A DNA stretch of 11,739 nt from Acidimicrobiia bacterium (GTDB lineage: Bacteria; Actinomycetota; Acidimicrobiia; IMCC26256; BP-133): assembly GCA_025934385.1 (NCBI GenBank), contig JAICYE010000027.1, positions 1-11,739 of the forward strand, read 5' to 3'. The notes beneath the pieces were generated by a model. The model was given only the letters and a program-made list of their open reading frames with translations, made no database searches and was not told the DNA's origin. Within the stretch, counting starts at the first letter, position 1. Each line of letters begins with the position of its first letter. Made by a program: the position numbers and the translations under genes. Positions 1-6,584 of the stretch are shown piece after piece.

Positions 1-60
1 CGGTTCGTCAAGCACGAGAACGTCGCCGACTCGACCCGCTTCACGCGGTTCCCGAGCTAG
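1..60 (+). CDS. C-terminal end of an unidentified protein (partial)
   Basis: The first 60 bases read in frame 1 as 19 codons ending in TAG at 58-60. The peptide begins RFVKHENVAD and ends RFTRFPS. The gene starts outside the window, so no family can be assigned. It lies on the same strand as the exported-protein gene that starts 60 bases downstream. That gene has its own strong ribosome binding site, so co-transcription is possible but unproven. The open frame is too short to exclude chance, but the intergenic layout after the stop fits a real gene end. Confidence 0.5.
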   Translation, partial: RFVKHENVADSTRFTRFPS

Positions 61-106
61 CGGGACACCCCTTTTCCACACACACTTCCATCGCAACAGA
101 GCAGAA

Positions 107-115
107 GGGGGAGGG
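107..115 (+). promoter_or_regulatory. Strong Shine-Dalgarno sequence for the 121-693 gene
   Basis: The purine run GGGGGAGGG ends five bases before the ATG at 121. This fixes the start of the exported 190-residue protein. The rest of 61-106 is an ordinary spacer with no clear -35/-10 pair. Confidence 0.7.
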
Positions 116-120
116 AAATC

Positions 121-693
121 ATGAAAGGCAAGCTGGCCATGCTGGCGGCCGCGACGGTGTCGCTCGTGGCCGTGAGCATGGCTCCGGCCAGCGCGGCGTC
201 GTCCTACGGCCCCGGCACCTATAAGACCGGGCCGAAGAACGGCGACCCGAGCGCCTACGCCAACGCCGACCCGGCGACGGGGAAGGTGACGATCTTCCAG
301 CACAACACCCGGCAGGCCGCCGCCGTGAACTGTGTCGGCGACGGGCCCCGGGCGACACTGCTGGCCGTCCACTCGGTCACCGACCAGGTGTCATCGGTGG
401 TCGTCGACTACACCGACGCCTTCCTCTCGGACCACGAGATCGTCATGGACGTCTACGTGGGTGGCGACAGGAGCGGCTTCCTGGGCCACAAGGCCGAACT
501 CGGCCCGAAGATGCACGAGAGCGGCTCGATCACCGTTCCGTTGAAGGTCCTGCCCCAGCCCGGCGAGGTCATGACCGTCCAGTTCGGGCTCCAAGCCGGC
601 GCCGGGTGCCTGCCGCACCCGCTGATCGGTCTGGACGGCAGCCGGCTCGTCAACGGTGGCCAGGCCATCTTCACCGGCGTGAAGGTCGGGTGA
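121..693 (+). CDS. Exported protein of unknown function, beta-rich, 190 aa
   Basis: Residues 1-25 form a classic Sec signal peptide: Lys at 2 and 4, a hydrophobic stretch rich in Ala/Val/Leu, and cleavage probably after APASA at 25. The mature part has about 165 residues, no further membrane segment, and alternating hydrophobic stretches (residues 79-97, 106-114, 136-142, 149-156, 182-189) that suggest a beta-sandwich. There are only two cysteines in the mature protein, C71 and C163, which may form a disulfide outside the cell. I do not recognise the family. It sits five bases upstream of an exported cupredoxin on the same strand, so the two are probably co-transcribed and may act together at the cell surface; that role is inference. 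The start is well supported by a strong upstream ribosome binding site. Confidence 0.82.
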   Translation: MKGKLAMLAAATVSLVAVSMAPASAASSYGPGTYKTGPKNGDPSAYANADPATGKVTIFQHNTRQAAAVNCVGDGPRATLLAVHSVTDQVSSVVVDYTDAFLSDHEIVMDVYVGGDRSGFLGHKAELGPKMHESGSITVPLKVLPQPGEVMTVQFGLQAGAGCLPHPLIGLDGSRLVNGGQAIFTGVKVG

Positions 694-698
694 CGGGG

Positions 699-1178
699 AT
701 GAGAGACATGCGTACCCGAGCGGGAATCGTCATCGTCGCCATTGGTCTGGGGGCCTTCGGTCTCGCCGGGCCGGCCGCCGCGGCGAAGGCGAAGCCTGCG
801 TCCAATCACGCCGTGCAGAAGCCGGCCGACGACATCACCGGCCAGGATCACCCGGCCGACGTGTTCGTCGAGGCCTGGCAGTACATCCCGGCCGAGGTGC
901 ACGTGAAGCAGGGCGGGCACATCAAGTTCGGCAACTACGACATGTGGCCCTATGGGGCGGGCATCGCCGCCCACAGCCTCGAGGAGGCCATCCCCGGCTG
1001 CACGCAGCCGCCGTACAGGACCAACACCGGTTGCGACCGTCCGCCGCGCTTCACCAGCGCCCTGACCGACCACGGCTACGTCCACAACGTCGAGGGTGTC
1101 GACAAGCTGCCGCCCGGCCGGTACCCGTTCACCTGCCAGATCCACTCGCAGATGCACGGAGTGCTGGTCGTCGAGTAG
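699..1178 (+). CDS. Exported cupredoxin (amicyanin/plastocyanin-like blue copper protein), 159 aa
   Basis: Likely an extracytoplasmic type 1 copper protein for one-electron transfer or copper binding. Residues 1-29 are a signal peptide ending in an Ala run. The C-terminal motif has C146, H149 and M152, the C-x2-H-x2-M spacing of amicyanin; the probable first copper ligand is H92 in an AAHSLEE context. These are the four expected type 1 ligands. Between H92 and C146 lies a longer loop than in classical plastocyanin, with C101 and C112 spaced to form a disulfide. The start at 699 follows the previous stop by five bases; an in-frame ATG at 708 is an equally plausible start and gives a shorter signal peptide. 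The frame stays open upstream to 606, but that part overlaps the preceding gene and is not expected to be translated. The redox partner is unknown; the preceding exported protein is a candidate. Confidence 0.83.
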   Translation: MRDMRTRAGIVIVAIGLGAFGLAGPAAAAKAKPASNHAVQKPADDITGQDHPADVFVEAWQYIPAEVHVKQGGHIKFGNYDMWPYGAGIAAHSLEEAIPGCTQPPYRTNTGCDRPPRFTSALTDHGYVHNVEGVDKLPPGRYPFTCQIHSQMHGVLVVE

Positions 1179-1207
1179 CCACGACCGACTCGACCGCAGG
1201 TCCGGCC

Positions 1208-1250
1208 CGCCGCCGGCGCCCTTCCACGAGGGGAGGGGGTGCCGGCGGCG
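1208..1250. terminator. Hairpin, probable bidirectional terminator between convergent genes
   Basis: Bases 1208-1221 and 1237-1250 form a 14-pair GC-rich stem with a single G-U wobble (on the + strand transcript) and a 15-base loop. It lies in the 92-base gap between the stop of the cupredoxin gene (1178) and the stop of the convergent propeller gene (1271). There is no T-run on either side, so it is not a textbook intrinsic terminator. Strong stems without a U-tract are common at gene ends in high-GC actinobacteria. Confidence 0.5.
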
Positions 1251-1270
1251 AGTCGCGTCTACTCACTCAC

Positions 1271-2449
1271 TCACGAAAGGCTGACAAGGAAGGCGTCGCG
1301 CTGGCCGAGGTTCGTCTGGCCGGGTAGCGCCCCGGTCGTCCCGCCGGCGAGGTAGAAGCCGCCCTGCCCGATGACCAGGCCGAGGGCGTAGTCGTCAGCC
1401 GGGCCGCCGAACTGCCGGGCCCAGAGGACGTCGCCGGTCGGGCCAACGGCGGCCAGGAAGGCGTCGGACCCCCCGTTCGACGTGGCGCCGGGGAGCGCCG
1501 TGCCGACCCGTCCGGCGATGAAGGCGTGCCCGGCGGCGTCGAAGGCGACGGCCTCGGCGTCGTCGCCGCCGGTCGTGCCGAACTGGCTCTGCCACAGGTC
1601 CCCGCCCTTGGCGTTGAAGGCGACGACGTAGGCGTCGGTGTCACCCCGCGAAGTCTGCCCGGGCAGCGTGCCGAGCGTCGTGCCGATGACGAGGACGTCG
1701 CCGGTCGGGGTCACCGCCGTGCCGACCGCGTAGTCGTCGGAACGGCTGCCGAACTGCCGCGTCCAGACCACGTTGCCGGCCGGGTCGTACTCCCGGACGA
1801 AGCCGTCGAGCCCGCCGGCGGGGGCCGCCCCGGCCAGCAGCCCCGACGTCTCGCCGGCGATGACGGGGTCGCCCTTGGCGTCGAGGGCCACGGCCATGGC
1901 GTAGTCCTCGTCGGTGGTGCCGAACTGTCGGGTCCACACCGTGTTGCCGGCCGGGTCGAACTTGACGATGAAGCCGTCCCAGTCCCCGATGTTCGTCTGC
2001 CCCGGCAGCGCCGCCCGGGTGCCGCCGACGACGTAGGCGTTGCCGGCATGGTCGACCCGCACGGCCGCCGCGCTCTCGGCGCCGCCGCCGCCGAACTGGC
2101 GGGTCCACACCTCGTCGCCCGCCGGGTTGTACTTACGGACGAAGCCGTCAAGGCCGCCGGCCGACGTCTGGCCGGGCAGCGTCCCGAATGTCTGCCCGAC
2201 GACGTACACGTTGCCGGCGTCGTCGAGCGAGACGCCCTTCGGGATGTCGCGTTCGGGGCTGCCGAACTGGCGGGTCCACACCTCGTGGCCTGCCGGGTCG
2301 ACGCGGCGGACGAAGCAGTCGATCATGCCCTGGGCCTTCTGGCCGGGCAGCTCACCCGACGTCTGGCCGATGACGTAGAGGTTGCCGGCGGGATCGGTGG
2401 CCAGCCCGTTGGCGTCGTCGGGGTAGCGGGTGCCGAACTGGGCCGTCCA
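1271..2449 (-). repeat. 171-base in-gene repeat array coding the propeller blades
   Basis: The coding DNA repeats with a fixed 171-base period. The marker GCCGAACTG (written on the + strand) recurs at 2090, 2261 and 2432, and the wider block around 2090 and 2261 is identical for about 26 bases. The last unit is incomplete. High DNA-level similarity of neighbouring units implies duplication or ongoing homogenisation of blades. Confidence 0.8.
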
Positions 2450-2560
2450 GGAAATGCCAGTGGCGTGAGCGCCGGCGGGCCACAGCAGGGCGGCGCAGAG
2501 GCTGATGACCATCGCCAGGATGGTGGACCGGCGGGCGGCGGAACGCGACGCTCGGCGCAT
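1271..2560 (-). CDS. Exported seven-repeat SBBP beta-propeller protein, 429 aa
   Basis: An exported protein made almost wholly of SBBP (seven-bladed beta-propeller) type repeats. Residues 1-33 are a signal peptide with Arg-rich N-terminus, hydrophobic core and an AHA cleavage site. Seven repeats follow, each starting with W-x2-QFG and containing (D/N)-x-x-G-(N/D)-x-x-(V/I)-x-G and LPGQ-like turns. The leading Trp residues fall at 38, 95, 152, 209, 266, 323 and 380, exactly 57 residues apart without any insertion or deletion. The last repeat lacks its final strand, and the residues just before W38 could supply it, giving ring closure. There is no catalytic domain, anchor or sorting signal, so it is probably secreted; ligand binding or scaffolding is a guess. 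The ATG at 2558-2560 is preceded by GGGAGGAG six bases away. It is divergent from an ABC exporter. Confidence 0.88.
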   Translation of the reverse strand: MRRASRSAARRSTILAMVISLCAALLWPAGAHATGISWTAQFGTRYPDDANGLATDPAGNLYVIGQTSGELPGQKAQGMIDCFVRRVDPAGHEVWTRQFGSPERDIPKGVSLDDAGNVYVVGQTFGTLPGQTSAGGLDGFVRKYNPAGDEVWTRQFGGGGAESAAAVRVDHAGNAYVVGGTRAALPGQTNIGDWDGFIVKFDPAGNTVWTRQFGTTDEDYAMAVALDAKGDPVIAGETSGLLAGAAPAGGLDGFVREYDPAGNVVWTRQFGSRSDDYAVGTAVTPTGDVLVIGTTLGTLPGQTSRGDTDAYVVAFNAKGGDLWQSQFGTTGGDDAEAVAFDAAGHAFIAGRVGTALPGATSNGGSDAFLAAVGPTGDVLWARQFGGPADDYALGLVIGQGGFYLAGGTTGALPGQTNLGQRDAFLVSLS

Positions 2561-2566
2561 ACAGCA

Positions 2567-2574
2567 CTCCTCCC
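2567..2574 (-). promoter_or_regulatory. Shine-Dalgarno sequence of the propeller gene
   Basis: On the minus strand this reads GGGAGGAG, six bases before the ATG at 2560. It is a strong site and decides the start. Confidence 0.7.
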
Positions 2575-2596
2575 GCGAGCCGGGTGGGATGGCGAG

Positions 2597-2602
2597 ACCT
2601 TA
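2597..2602 (-). promoter_or_regulatory. Candidate -10 box (TAAGGT) for the propeller gene
   Basis: In the 89-base divergent gap the minus strand carries TAAGGT, which fits TANNNT, about 36 bases upstream of the start codon. No convincing -35 hexamer lies at the usual distance, so this is only a candidate. Confidence 0.3.
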
Positions 2603-2606
2603 GTCG

Positions 2607-2640
2607 TTGACAGGCCGCCGGCGACAGGGGTCGCTAACGT
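2607..2640 (+). promoter_or_regulatory. Candidate promoter for the ABC exporter, possibly leaderless
   Basis: TTGACA at 2607-2612 matches the -35 consensus and TAACGT at 2635-2640 fits the -10 pattern TANNNT, but the 22-base spacing is longer than the usual 17-18. If TAACGT is the -10 box, transcription would begin about three bases before the ATG at 2650. The GC-rich bases before that ATG contain no Shine-Dalgarno sequence, which fits a leaderless or nearly leaderless mRNA, a common actinobacterial arrangement. Confidence 0.4.
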
Positions 2641-2649
2641 GCGCCGCCG

Positions 2650-3519
2650 ATGGAACTGCGGGGGGTGAGCAAGCGCTACGGCCTGCGCCGGCCCTGGGTC
2701 GTGCGCCACGCCGACCTGGTGCTGGAGCCCGGCCGGCTGGTGCGGGTCGGCGGCGTGAACGGCAGCGGCAAGTCGACGCTGTTGCGGCTCATCGCCGGCG
2801 CCACCGAACCGACAAGGGGTGCGGTCCGGAGCCGGCCCCGGACGGGGTTCGTGCCCGAGCGCTTCACCCCGGCGCTGCCGCTGACGGCCGAGGCGTTCCT
2901 CGTGCATCTCGGCCGCGTGCACGGCCTCGGCGGCGCCGAGGCCCGGCGGGGTTCGGCCGCCTGGCTGGAACGGTTTGGCATCGGCCCCTACCGGGCCTGG
3001 CCGCTGCGGGCGCTGTCGAAGGGCACCGTCCAGAAGGTGGCCATCGCCGCCGCCCTCGTCGGCGATCCGGAGTTGCTCGTCCTCGACGAGGCCTGGACGG
3101 GGCTCGACGCCGCCGGCCGGGCCGTGCTCGACGGAGAGGTGGCCGGACGCGTCGACGCTGGCGGCGTCGTGGTGTTCGTCGACCACGACCCCCGCCGCCT
3201 CGCCGAGCGGCCCGCCCGCCATCTCCGCATCGACACCGGCGGGGCGGTGGCCGAGGGCGAGGCGCCGCCGCTCCCGACCGGCGACGTCGCGCCGGCCGGC
3301 CCGGTGGCCATCGAGGTGGCCGGCTACGGCGGCGACGGTGCGGCGCTGGCCCGGCTCACCGGCGTGCTGTCGGTGGCGCCCGGAGCGGCCGGGCTCGAGC
3401 TGCGGGTCGACCCCGGCTGCTCCGACGACGTCCTCCGCCACCTTCTGGCGGCCAAGCGGGCCCACATCGTCGCCGTCCGCCCCCTGCCCGCCGGTCCGTC
3501 GCCCGGAGGTCCGCCGTGA
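2650..3519 (+). CDS. ABC transporter ATP-binding protein (ABC-2 exporter type), 289 aa
   Basis: This is the ATPase subunit of a small ABC exporter, acting on the cytoplasmic face of the membrane with the permease encoded next. Walker A is G35-VNGSGK-S42-T43. The signature is LSKGT at 122-126, a degenerate form seen in ABC-2 type exporters. Walker B ends in D146-E147, the D-loop is GLD at 151-153, and the switch His is H179. The Q-loop position has Glu (VPE, E70) in place of Gln. Residues 215-278 form an extra C-terminal region resembling the small accessory domain of many ABC-2 ATPases. The gene ends in GTGA, overlapping the permease start, so the pair is translationally coupled. Cargo is unknown. 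The start at 2650 has no ribosome binding site, but the homology begins directly at MELRGVSKRY, so it is probably correct. Confidence 0.9.
   Translation: MELRGVSKRYGLRRPWVVRHADLVLEPGRLVRVGGVNGSGKSTLLRLIAGATEPTRGAVRSRPRTGFVPERFTPALPLTAEAFLVHLGRVHGLGGAEARRGSAAWLERFGIGPYRAWPLRALSKGTVQKVAIAAALVGDPELLVLDEAWTGLDAAGRAVLDGEVAGRVDAGGVVVFVDHDPRRLAERPARHLRIDTGGAVAEGEAPPLPTGDVAPAGPVAIEVAGYGGDGAALARLTGVLSVAPGAAGLELRVDPGCSDDVLRHLLAAKRAHIVAVRPLPAGPSPGGPP
3505..3510 (+). promoter_or_regulatory. Shine-Dalgarno site of the permease gene
   Basis: GGAGGT, located inside the end of the ATPase gene, stands five bases before the GTG at 3516. It supports GTG as the start of the permease, although the open frame runs far upstream. 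Confidence 0.65.
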
Positions 3520-4163
3520 CCGCGCTCGTCGGCTACCAGGCGGCCCTGCTGCTGCGGTCGCAGCGCTGGCTGATCCCGGTCCTGTTCTACGCCGCGGTCC
3601 TCGCCGCCGGCTCCAACGGCCACGAGCCGCTCGGCGACTCGCTGGCCTGGAGCGCGGCGATGGCCATCCCGGCCGTCGCCTGGCTCACCCGCACCTGCCT
3701 GACCAACGAGCCGGCCTCGGCCCGGGCCTGTCTGGCGGCCGCCGGGGGCGCCAGAGCGGCGCAGCTCGGCACGCTGGTCGTGGCGCTGCTCGGCGGCGTC
3801 GTCCTGGTCGGGGCCGGGAGCGCCTTCGAGGTGCTGGTCAGCGCGGCGCCGTCGGGCTCGCCGGGGCGGGGGGCGGTCACCGGCGCCGGGTTCGCGGCCG
3901 GCCTCGCCTGCGCCCTGATCGGGTCGGCCGTGGGAGCGATCGGGAACCCGCCGCTGGTGCGGCGCTCGGGGGCGGGGGCGCTCGTCACGGTGGCGCTGGT
4001 CGTGCTGGCGTTGGCGTCCACCGCCTCGCCGGCGCTGGCCGCCATCCACCGGGCCGCCCCGGCCCGGGGGAGCCGGCTCCCGCTGCTGCCGCTGGGTGCC
4101 TCCGTCGTGGTGGCCGGCGCCGCCTGGTACGCCTCGGTGCTGGCCGCCGCCCACCGGTCGTGA
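3516..4163 (+). CDS. Membrane permease partner of the ABC exporter, 215 aa
   Basis: A small integral membrane protein with about six hydrophobic helices (roughly residues 17-33, 42-58, 82-104, 120-142, 150-172 and 190-210). No enzymatic motif is seen. It begins with GTG inside the TGA of the ATPase gene (four-base GTGA overlap) and has its own GGAGGT site, so it is almost certainly the membrane subunit of that exporter. At 215 residues it is on the short side for an ABC-2 permease, and I cannot assign a named family. The same frame remains open upstream to 2607, but that part lies over the ATPase gene and is a high-GC artefact. Its stop lies 14 bases from the stop of the convergent methyltransferase gene. 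Confidence 0.82.
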   Translation: MTALVGYQAALLLRSQRWLIPVLFYAAVLAAGSNGHEPLGDSLAWSAAMAIPAVAWLTRTCLTNEPASARACLAAAGGARAAQLGTLVVALLGGVVLVGAGSAFEVLVSAAPSGSPGRGAVTGAGFAAGLACALIGSAVGAIGNPPLVRRSGAGALVTVALVVLALASTASPALAAIHRAAPARGSRLPLLPLGASVVVAGAAWYASVLAAAHRS

Positions 4164-4177
4164 CGGGGGCCCGGGCT

Positions 4178-4990
4178 TCAGCGCTTCGTGCCGCTCACGA
4201 CGTAGAACGGCGTGGCGACGTGGAGCCCGCCCTCTTCCTCGGCCCGGTCCATGGCCGCCACCACCGTGTCGGCGTCGGCGGCGGTGATCGAGCCGGCCGC
4301 CACCGCCCCGGTCAGCAGCCCGGCGATGAGGTGCCGGGCGAAGTCGTAGGGGAGCGAGAGGAGCGCCGTCCGGCAGCCGACGTCGTCGAGCTTGCCCTCC
4401 CGGAACAGCCGGGGCAGCTGCCGGCCGATCTGCCCGGTCGAAATGGCATCGGTCATGCCGTGGACCGCCCGGCGGAGGAAGTCGCGGTCGAGATCGGGCA
4501 GGTCGAGGATGGCGCCGTCGAAGTCGATATCGATGACCACGATCCGGCCGCCGGGCCGGGTCACCCGGACCATCTCGCCGAGGACCACCACCGGGTCCGG
4601 GACGTGCATCAGCAGCCGCTCGCAGCGGACCGCGTCGAACGACTCCGTCGGCAGGTCGAGGCGCATGGCGTCGCCGAGGTGGAACGTCACCGGCAGGCCG
4701 GTCCCCTCGGCCCGCTGCCGGGCCACGGCGATCATCGCCGCGCTGGCGTCGATGCCGATGACCTCCCCGCCGGGCCCGACGAGGCCGGCCAGCCGGCGAC
4801 TGTCCTCGCCCGTCCCGCAGCCGATGTCGAGGACGCACATGCCCGGCCGGAGGCGCAGCTGAGGGATGGCGGCCTCTTCCAGTTCGACGACGGCCGGCAT
4901 GGCATTGGCCTCGTCGACGAAGCGGACGAAGTAGTCGGGATCGGCCTGGTCGTCGACCCTTCCGAAACCGGTCACGTCACTAGGATGCAT
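4178..4990 (-). CDS. Class I SAM-dependent methyltransferase, 270 aa
   Basis: A cytoplasmic methyltransferase with the Rossmann-like SAM-binding fold, of the Methyltransf_11/UbiE-like group. Motif I is VLDIGCGTG at 53-61, the ribose-binding acid is D81 (GIDAS), the adenine-contacting loop contains D107 (GDAM), motif IV-like SFDAV is at 117-121, and the post-core RPGG turn at 145-148. The C-terminal third (about 160-270) is probably the substrate-binding part; substrate (small molecule, quinone or lipid) is not predictable. The ATG at 4988-4990 has GGAGG on the minus strand at 4997-5001, six bases away. The gene is divergent from an acyl-CoA ligase with only 11 bases between start codons and convergent with the ABC permease. 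Nothing ties it functionally to either neighbour. Confidence 0.9.
   Translation of the reverse strand: MHPSDVTGFGRVDDQADPDYFVRFVDEANAMPAVVELEEAAIPQLRLRPGMCVLDIGCGTGEDSRRLAGLVGPGGEVIGIDASAAMIAVARQRAEGTGLPVTFHLGDAMRLDLPTESFDAVRCERLLMHVPDPVVVLGEMVRVTRPGGRIVVIDIDFDGAILDLPDLDRDFLRRAVHGMTDAISTGQIGRQLPRLFREGKLDDVGCRTALLSLPYDFARHLIAGLLTGAVAAGSITAADADTVVAAMDRAEEEGGLHVATPFYVVSGTKR
4981..4986 (+). promoter_or_regulatory. Candidate -10 box (TAGGAT) for the acyl-CoA ligase
   Basis: TAGGAT fits TANNNT and would place the transcription start about nine bases before the ATG at 5002, where no Shine-Dalgarno site exists. No recognisable -35 hexamer is present. It lies inside the first codons of the divergent methyltransferase gene. 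Confidence 0.25.
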
Positions 4991-4996
4991 CCCTGG

Positions 4997-5001
4997 CCTC
5001 C
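4997..5001 (-). promoter_or_regulatory. Shine-Dalgarno site of the methyltransferase, abutting the divergent ATG
   Basis: On the minus strand these bases read GGAGG, six bases before the methyltransferase ATG. They directly touch the ATG at 5002 of the divergent ligase gene, so the two translation start regions are packed into one short interval. Confidence 0.6.
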
Positions 5002-6579
5002 ATGGCTGGACTCGTTCACGGACAAGGCGAAGGGGGAGGACTGGACGTCCGGACGCTCATGCGTCGCTCGGCCCGGTACTACGCCGATCAGGAGGCCGTC
5101 GTCGAGGGCGACCGGCGGCTGACGTTCGCCGAGGCCTGGGAGCGCGGCCTGCGGCTGGCCAACGGGCTGCTGGCCCTCGGCCTCCGGCCCGGCGACCGGG
5201 TCGGCGTCCTGGAGGACAACTGCCTCTCGGCCGCCGACGCCTACCTCGGGCTGACCGCCGCCAACCTGGTCCGGGTGCCGCTGTATCCCCGCAACAGCCG
5301 CGAGGCCCACGCCCACATGCTCGGCCACACCGGCTGCCGGGCGGTGACGACCACGGTGCCCTACGCCGATTCGGTCGTCGGGCTCGAGCGGGACCTGCCG
5401 GCACTGGAGCACGTGGTCGTCCGCGACGACGGGTACGAGACCTGGCTGGCCGCCCAGCCGGCCACCGACCCCGACCCGCCGGTGGCCGAGTCCGACTGGT
5501 ACATCATCCGCCACACCGCCGGCACGACCGGCAAGTCGAAGGGCGTCGCCTACTCCCACAAGGCCTGGCTCGACGCCGGGCGGGACTGGTTCTACGACTG
5601 GCCGCCGGTGGAGCCGGGCGACAAGACGCTGCACGTGAGCCCTATCTCCCACGGCTCCGGCTACCTGTTCACGCCGAGCTGGCTGGCCGGCGGAGCCAAC
5701 CACCTCCTCGGCCGCTTCGACCCCGAGGCCTGCCTCGACCTGCTGGAGCGGGAGGGCATCGGCTACATGTTCGCCGTGCCGGCGGTGCTGGCGGCGCTGG
5801 CCCGCCATCCGAGCGCCAAGGGGCGGGACTGGAGCCGGCTCAAGGTCCTCAACGTCGGCGGCGCCCCCATCGCCGACGACACCGCCCTCACCGCCCGGGC
5901 CGTCTTCGGCGACGTCCTCTACCAGGTGTACGGCCAGACCGAGGCCGTGCCCGTCACGATGATCGGTCCCCGGCAGTGGTTCGCCCAGGTCGAGGGCTGC
6001 AATCCGCTGCGCTCGGCCGGGCGCCCGCTGGTCTTCGCCGACGTGGAGATCTGGGACGAGAACGGCAACGGCGTCGCCCCCGGAGAGGAAGGCGAGATCG
6101 CCGTCCGCTGCGACGGGCAGATGGTCGGCTTCTGGGAGAACGAGGAGGCCACCAAGGAACGGCTCGTCAACGGCTTCGTCCTCACCGGCGACGTCGGCTG
6201 TCTCGACGAGCGGGGCTACCTCTACATCCTTGACCGGAAGGACGACATGATCGTCTCCGGCGGCTTCAACATCTACCCCGCCGAACTGGAGAACGTGATC
6301 ATGGACCACCCGGCGGTGATCGAGGCGGCCGTCTTCGGGGTCCCCCATGAGCGGTGGGGCGAGACGCCGTGCGCGGTCGTCACGGTCGAGACCCTCGGGT
6401 CGATCACCGAAGCCGAGGTCATCGAGCTGTGCATCCAGCGGCTCGGCTCCTACAAGAAGCCGGCGACGGTCGTCGTCCAGACCGAGCCGCTGCCCCGCAC
6501 GCCGGTCGGGAAGCTGGCCCGCAAGGTGCTGCGGGAGCCGTACTGGCAGGGCGTCGACCGCCGCGTCAGCGGTGCCTGA
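5002..6579 (+). CDS. Acyl-CoA ligase / AMP-dependent synthetase, 525 aa
   Basis: An adenylate-forming enzyme that activates a carboxylic acid to acyl-AMP and then to acyl-CoA in the cytoplasm. All core motifs are present: P-loop HTAGTTGKSKGV at 171-182, YGQTE at 310-314, TGDVG with D397, the hinge region DRKDDMIVSGGFNIYP at 411-426, and the C-terminal PVGKLARK with catalytic K504. The length is normal for the FadD/feruloyl-CoA synthetase group; fatty acid or aromatic acid substrates are both possible. The start is uncertain. The ATG at 5002 lacks a ribosome binding site, while an in-frame ATG at 5059 lies too far from the purine run at 5031-5040. A TAGGAT box at 4981-4986 could serve a short-leader transcript. 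The gene ends two bases from the stop of livF, the last gene of the convergent uptake operon, suggesting uptake plus activation of the same compound. Confidence 0.9.
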   Translation: MAGLVHGQGEGGGLDVRTLMRRSARYYADQEAVVEGDRRLTFAEAWERGLRLANGLLALGLRPGDRVGVLEDNCLSAADAYLGLTAANLVRVPLYPRNSREAHAHMLGHTGCRAVTTTVPYADSVVGLERDLPALEHVVVRDDGYETWLAAQPATDPDPPVAESDWYIIRHTAGTTGKSKGVAYSHKAWLDAGRDWFYDWPPVEPGDKTLHVSPISHGSGYLFTPSWLAGGANHLLGRFDPEACLDLLEREGIGYMFAVPAVLAALARHPSAKGRDWSRLKVLNVGGAPIADDTALTARAVFGDVLYQVYGQTEAVPVTMIGPRQWFAQVEGCNPLRSAGRPLVFADVEIWDENGNGVAPGEEGEIAVRCDGQMVGFWENEEATKERLVNGFVLTGDVGCLDERGYLYILDRKDDMIVSGGFNIYPAELENVIMDHPAVIEAAVFGVPHERWGETPCAVVTVETLGSITEAEVIELCIQRLGSYKKPATVVVQTEPLPRTPVGKLARKVLREPYWQGVDRRVSGA

Positions 6580-6584
6580 GCTCA
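6577..6584. other. Palindrome TGAGCTCA holding both convergent stop codons
   Basis: The TGA of the ligase (6577-6579) and the complement of the TGA of livF (6582-6584) are the two halves of one perfect eight-base palindrome, with only two bases between the genes. No terminator hairpin fits here, so transcripts of the two genes probably overlap at their 3' ends. Confidence 0.75.

Noticed and set aside
606..698. Longer N-terminus of the cupredoxin starting at 606
   Set aside because: It would overlap the previous gene by 88 bases and bury the signal peptide behind 31 Arg/Pro-rich residues.
1261..1274. Short ACTC tandem repeat touching the stop of the propeller gene
   Set aside because: Only about three and a half units; too short to be a meaningful repeat or phase-variable tract.
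1280..2449. Regular 171-base repeats as a CRISPR or satellite array
   Set aside because: The repeats are in phase with an intact reading frame and encode propeller blades; there are no short palindromic repeats or unique spacers.
4165..4176. GCCCGGGC palindrome between the permease and methyltransferase stops as a terminator
   Set aside because: It has no loop and no T-run, and the gap is only 14 bases; a chance palindrome in GC-rich DNA is more likely.
2975..5122. Long plus-strand frame (715 codons) spanning exporter, permease and methyltransferase genes
   Set aside because: It crosses three well-supported genes on both strands and is Arg/Pro/Ala-rich; it arises from the scarcity of stop codons in high-GC DNA.
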